Assembly: GCF_003952365.1 (NCBI RefSeq)
Contig: NZ_CP034443.1
Location: 2,969,001-3,033,000, forward strand
Length of the DNA stretch: 64,000 nucleotides
Direction: 5' to 3'
From: Mesorhizobium sp. M9A.F.Ca.ET.002.03.1.2
Lineage (GTDB): Bacteria; Pseudomonadota; Alphaproteobacteria; Rhizobiales; Rhizobiaceae
Numbering within the stretch: the stretch's first letter is position 1; the number at the start of each line of letters is the position of its first letter. The translations under genes were made by a program, and so were the position numbers. The notes beneath the pieces were generated by a model. It had not been told where the DNA came from. It searched no databases and worked only from the letters and a program-made list of their open reading frames with translations. Below are positions 62,049 through 64,000 of the stretch, one piece after another.

Positions 62049-63239
62049 CTATCGTCTGTTTGATTCATGAACCTTTCCGAAACCGGACCCCGCTTTTAGG
62101 GACCATGTTCGATACCGCTCGCGCAGGATTTGCGCCGAGTGACGCGCGCCTTCCAGATCGAGACGATGTGCGGATGGCGTCGGTCCCACAAGCGCCTGTT
62201 CGATCGCTTGCGCCAAACCTTCAGGCGTTAGGTCCTTTTCCATCAGCACCGTTGCAAGGCCGAGTTCTTCGAGCATCAGGGCGCGAACCGTCTGTTCGGT
62301 TTCCCCACCGGCTGCAAATGGAACGAGCAGGGAGCGACAACCCGCCCGCATGACATCGCAGACCGTGTTGTAACCCGCCTGCGAGACTGACAGGCGGGCG
62401 CCGGTTAGCAGGCTCGCGAAATCCTCGCGGAACCGGAAGATGGACAGGCCCGGCGTGGCATCGCGTGCGATCGCGTCAAACTCGTCTTTCGGCAGGTTTG
62501 GACCGGTGATTAAACACCATTTCCAACCGTTGTTGGCATTCCGCGCCGCTGCGATGGTGGTGCTGACAAGGCTCTTTCCGGCAGCCCCGCCGCCAACCGA
62601 CACCAGAACGTCAAAGCGCTCGGAGGCCGCGGGCAATGGCGGCGCGGCAACGAGCCCTGTGTAAGTGACCTCGGCCTTGATCGCCCCAGCCATTGGAAAT
62701 GTCTTGTCGATGGTTGCGAAAGCCGGATCGCCGTGGACCATGACAAGATCGAAATACCTGTTGATGAGATCGACGGTTTCCTCGTTTCGGCCCGGCTTGA
62801 CGCGCTCCTGAAGGATATCACGGACGGACGTCGCCAGCAGCGGTCTGGGCGACGTCGCGTCGATGGCCTCGATCAGCGGCAAGAGTTCGAAACGCATCTG
62901 CCGGCGTCCAAATGGAAACGCTTCGACAATGACAATATCAGGCCTGCAATCCCGGAATGCCTGCAGCAGCATCTCTGAACGCCATTGCTTGAAATCATCA
63001 TCGATGGGATTGCCCTGCAGGTCGACAAGTCCGGAAAATCCTTCATCACCGGAGGTGACAGGTGGCAGGGTTACAGATTTTACACCCGGTCCCGGAAACC
63101 CTGCGATCGGCGCTCCGCCGGTCACGACGGTTACGTCAAACCCGTCATCGACCAGAGCCGCCGCAATGCGGCTGGCGCGCGCGAGATGGCCAATACCGAG
63201 CAGGTGCTGGACATAGAAGAATGCGCGCAGTCGCTTCAT
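62049..63239 (-). CDS. GT28/MurG-like glycosyltransferase
   Basis: A 396-residue GT-B transferase from ATG 63239 (MKRLRAFFYVQHLLGIGHLA). The N-terminal HLLGIGHLARASRIAAALV and the C-terminal donor site VSVGGGAAGKSL, then ARLSVSQAGYNTVCDVMRAG and LVPFAAGGETEQTVRAL, match the glycosyltransferase 28 C-terminal domain. It overlaps the next gene's stop by 4 nt (ATGA). The donor is probably a UDP-sugar; the acceptor is unknown. Confidence 0.9.
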   Translation of the reverse strand: MKRLRAFFYVQHLLGIGHLARASRIAAALVDDGFDVTVVTGGAPIAGFPGPGVKSVTLPPVTSGDEGFSGLVDLQGNPIDDDFKQWRSEMLLQAFRDCRPDIVIVEAFPFGRRQMRFELLPLIEAIDATSPRPLLATSVRDILQERVKPGRNEETVDLINRYFDLVMVHGDPAFATIDKTFPMAGAIKAEVTYTGLVAAPPLPAASERFDVLVSVGGGAAGKSLVSTTIAAARNANNGWKWCLITGPNLPKDEFDAIARDATPGLSIFRFREDFASLLTGARLSVSQAGYNTVCDVMRAGCRSLLVPFAAGGETEQTVRALMLEELGLATVLMEKDLTPEGLAQAIEQALVGPTPSAHRLDLEGARHSAQILRERYRTWSLKAGSGFGKVHESNRR

Positions 63240-64000
63240 TCGGCAGCCTGCCACCCCTGCTGGAACAGTTCCTTGAGCTGTCCAATGCTTGCCATATGAT
63301 CGAAATTGCTTCGCACGCGCCGCTCGGCGGCCTCGCCGAGGCGGACGCGCAGCACGGGATCACGGATCAGGCGCTCCAGCGCCTGTGCGAGGGCAATTGG
63401 GCTTTCCGTCGGAACCAGCAGCCCGGTTTCATCTAGCGATAAAAGCTCCGGCACCCCGGAAATATCGGTCGACACGCAGGCAAGCCGCTGGCTAGCCGCC
63501 TCCACCAGAACATTCGGCAGACCGTCCCGGTCGCCATTTGCAGTGATCCTGCAGGCCAGGGCGAAGATGTCGGCGCGGCGGTAGTGTTCCAGCACCTCCT
63601 CCTGCGCAAGCGCGCCTTTCCAAGAGACTCGACCATCCAGTCCTAGCTTTTGCGCCAGCGCCTTGAACCGTTCCAGTTCCTCGCCGCCGCCGATATGCTC
63701 GAAACGCCACGCCAAATCACCAGGCAAGAGGGCAAGGGCCTCCAGTAACGTATCGTAACCTTTCTTTTCAACGGCGCGCCCGACACTCAGAACGACAACC
63801 GGTTCGTCCGGCGCCGAGCCGTCATGCTGTTTTCGCGCCTCGCCGAAACTGCCGAAGCGATCAAGGTCGAGCCCATGATAGCTCAGATGCACAGATGAGT
63901 TGCCGTTAGCGAGTTTTTTCAGACGGTCGAAGCCGGTTTTCGTGCAAGTGACCGTCCAGCGCGCCGAGGAAAGCTTGCCAGCCAGATCCCAGTCCGCCGA
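63236..64000 (-). CDS. GT4 glycosyltransferase, partial at window edge
   Basis: The frame is open from the stop at 63236 to the end of the window (254 codons), so the N-terminal half is missing. It contains YHGLDLDRFG, VVVLSVGRAVEKKGYDTLLE and the C-terminal donor site with DGLPNVLVEAASQRLACVST and ISGVPELL, typical of GT4. First in an overlapping pair with the GT28-like gene. An internal ATG at 63892 is not the true start. Confidence 0.9.
   Translation of the reverse strand, partial: SADWDLAGKLSSARWTVTCTKTGFDRLKKLANGNSSVHLSYHGLDLDRFGSFGEARKQHDGSAPDEPVVVLSVGRAVEKKGYDTLLEALALLPGDLAWRFEHIGGGEELERFKALAQKLGLDGRVSWKGALAQEEVLEHYRRADIFALACRITANGDRDGLPNVLVEAASQRLACVSTDISGVPELLSLDETGLLVPTESPIALAQALERLIRDPVLRVRLGEAAERRVRSNFDHMASIGQLKELFQQGWQAAE

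Overview
The window is about 60 % GC and looks like an accessory or plasmid-type region of a rhizobial alphaproteobacterium (Mesorhizobium/Rhizobium/Sinorhizobium relatives). The grounds are DUF995 proteins, many class III nucleotide cyclases, a Rhizobiales-type intergenic palindrome, and an operon with the same gene order I recall for the uxs1-uxe arabinose-polysaccharide locus of Sinorhizobium meliloti. I saw no rRNA, tRNA or CRISPR array.

Layout. (1) 1-4.7 kb: a minus-strand arabinoside module with an ArsR-type regulator, a GH51 alpha-L-arabinofuranosidase and an oligopeptide-type ABC binding protein cut by the window edge. A conserved sequence box precedes each of the three genes. (2) 5.0-6.7 kb: a decayed IS6-family transposase in two pieces about 1 kb apart, with two small genes between them. 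(3) 6.8-13.6 kb: a tightly coupled six-gene plus-strand operon: GGDEF-EAL protein, degenerate anti-sigma-like protein, STAS-methyltransferase fusion, membrane SpoIIE/PP2C phosphatase, HATPase switch kinase and STAS protein. This is a partner-switching circuit attached to cyclic-di-GMP turnover. (4) 14.4-23.4 kb: the polysaccharide operon (uxs1, uxe, GT2 synthase, UDP-glucose dehydrogenase, DUF995, GH26-like glycosidase, DUF995), divergent from an AraC regulator resembling the c-di-GMP-responsive CuxR. Regions 3 and 4 make a plausible c-di-GMP signal-to-output pair.

(5) 23.8-28.7 kb: an unusual minus-strand operon: coiled-coil protein, trans-envelope OmpA-like protein with three periplasmic 136-residue repeats (now frameshifted), Ras-like small GTPase and adenylate cyclase. 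(6) 28.7-33.6 kb: IS110 debris, a 950-residue fusion of glycosyltransferase, methyltransferase and NodB-type deacetylase, a truncated second glycosyltransferase and a peroxiredoxin. (7) 33.6-38.9 kb: two divergent multidomain cyclases, one frameshifted.

(8) 39-64 kb: a long cluster mixing cyclic-nucleotide signalling (DUF5939 cyclase, another cyclase, a DUF3095 protein, a stand-alone cNMP-binding protein, a metallo-beta-lactamase-fold hydrolase) with surface-glycan genes (nucleotide-sugar dehydrogenase, four glycosyltransferase or deacetylase genes, two methyltransferases) and two ABC systems. One is a complete peptide-type importer. The other is a 904-residue exporter-like protein whose ATPase domain has lost the Walker A lysine, Q-loop glutamine, Walker B acidic pair and H-loop histidine while keeping the LTGGQ signature. 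The best candidates for undescribed biology are the GTPase/OmpA/cyclase operon, the pseudo-ABC plus cNMP-binding cluster, and the partner switch with its STAS-methyltransferase.
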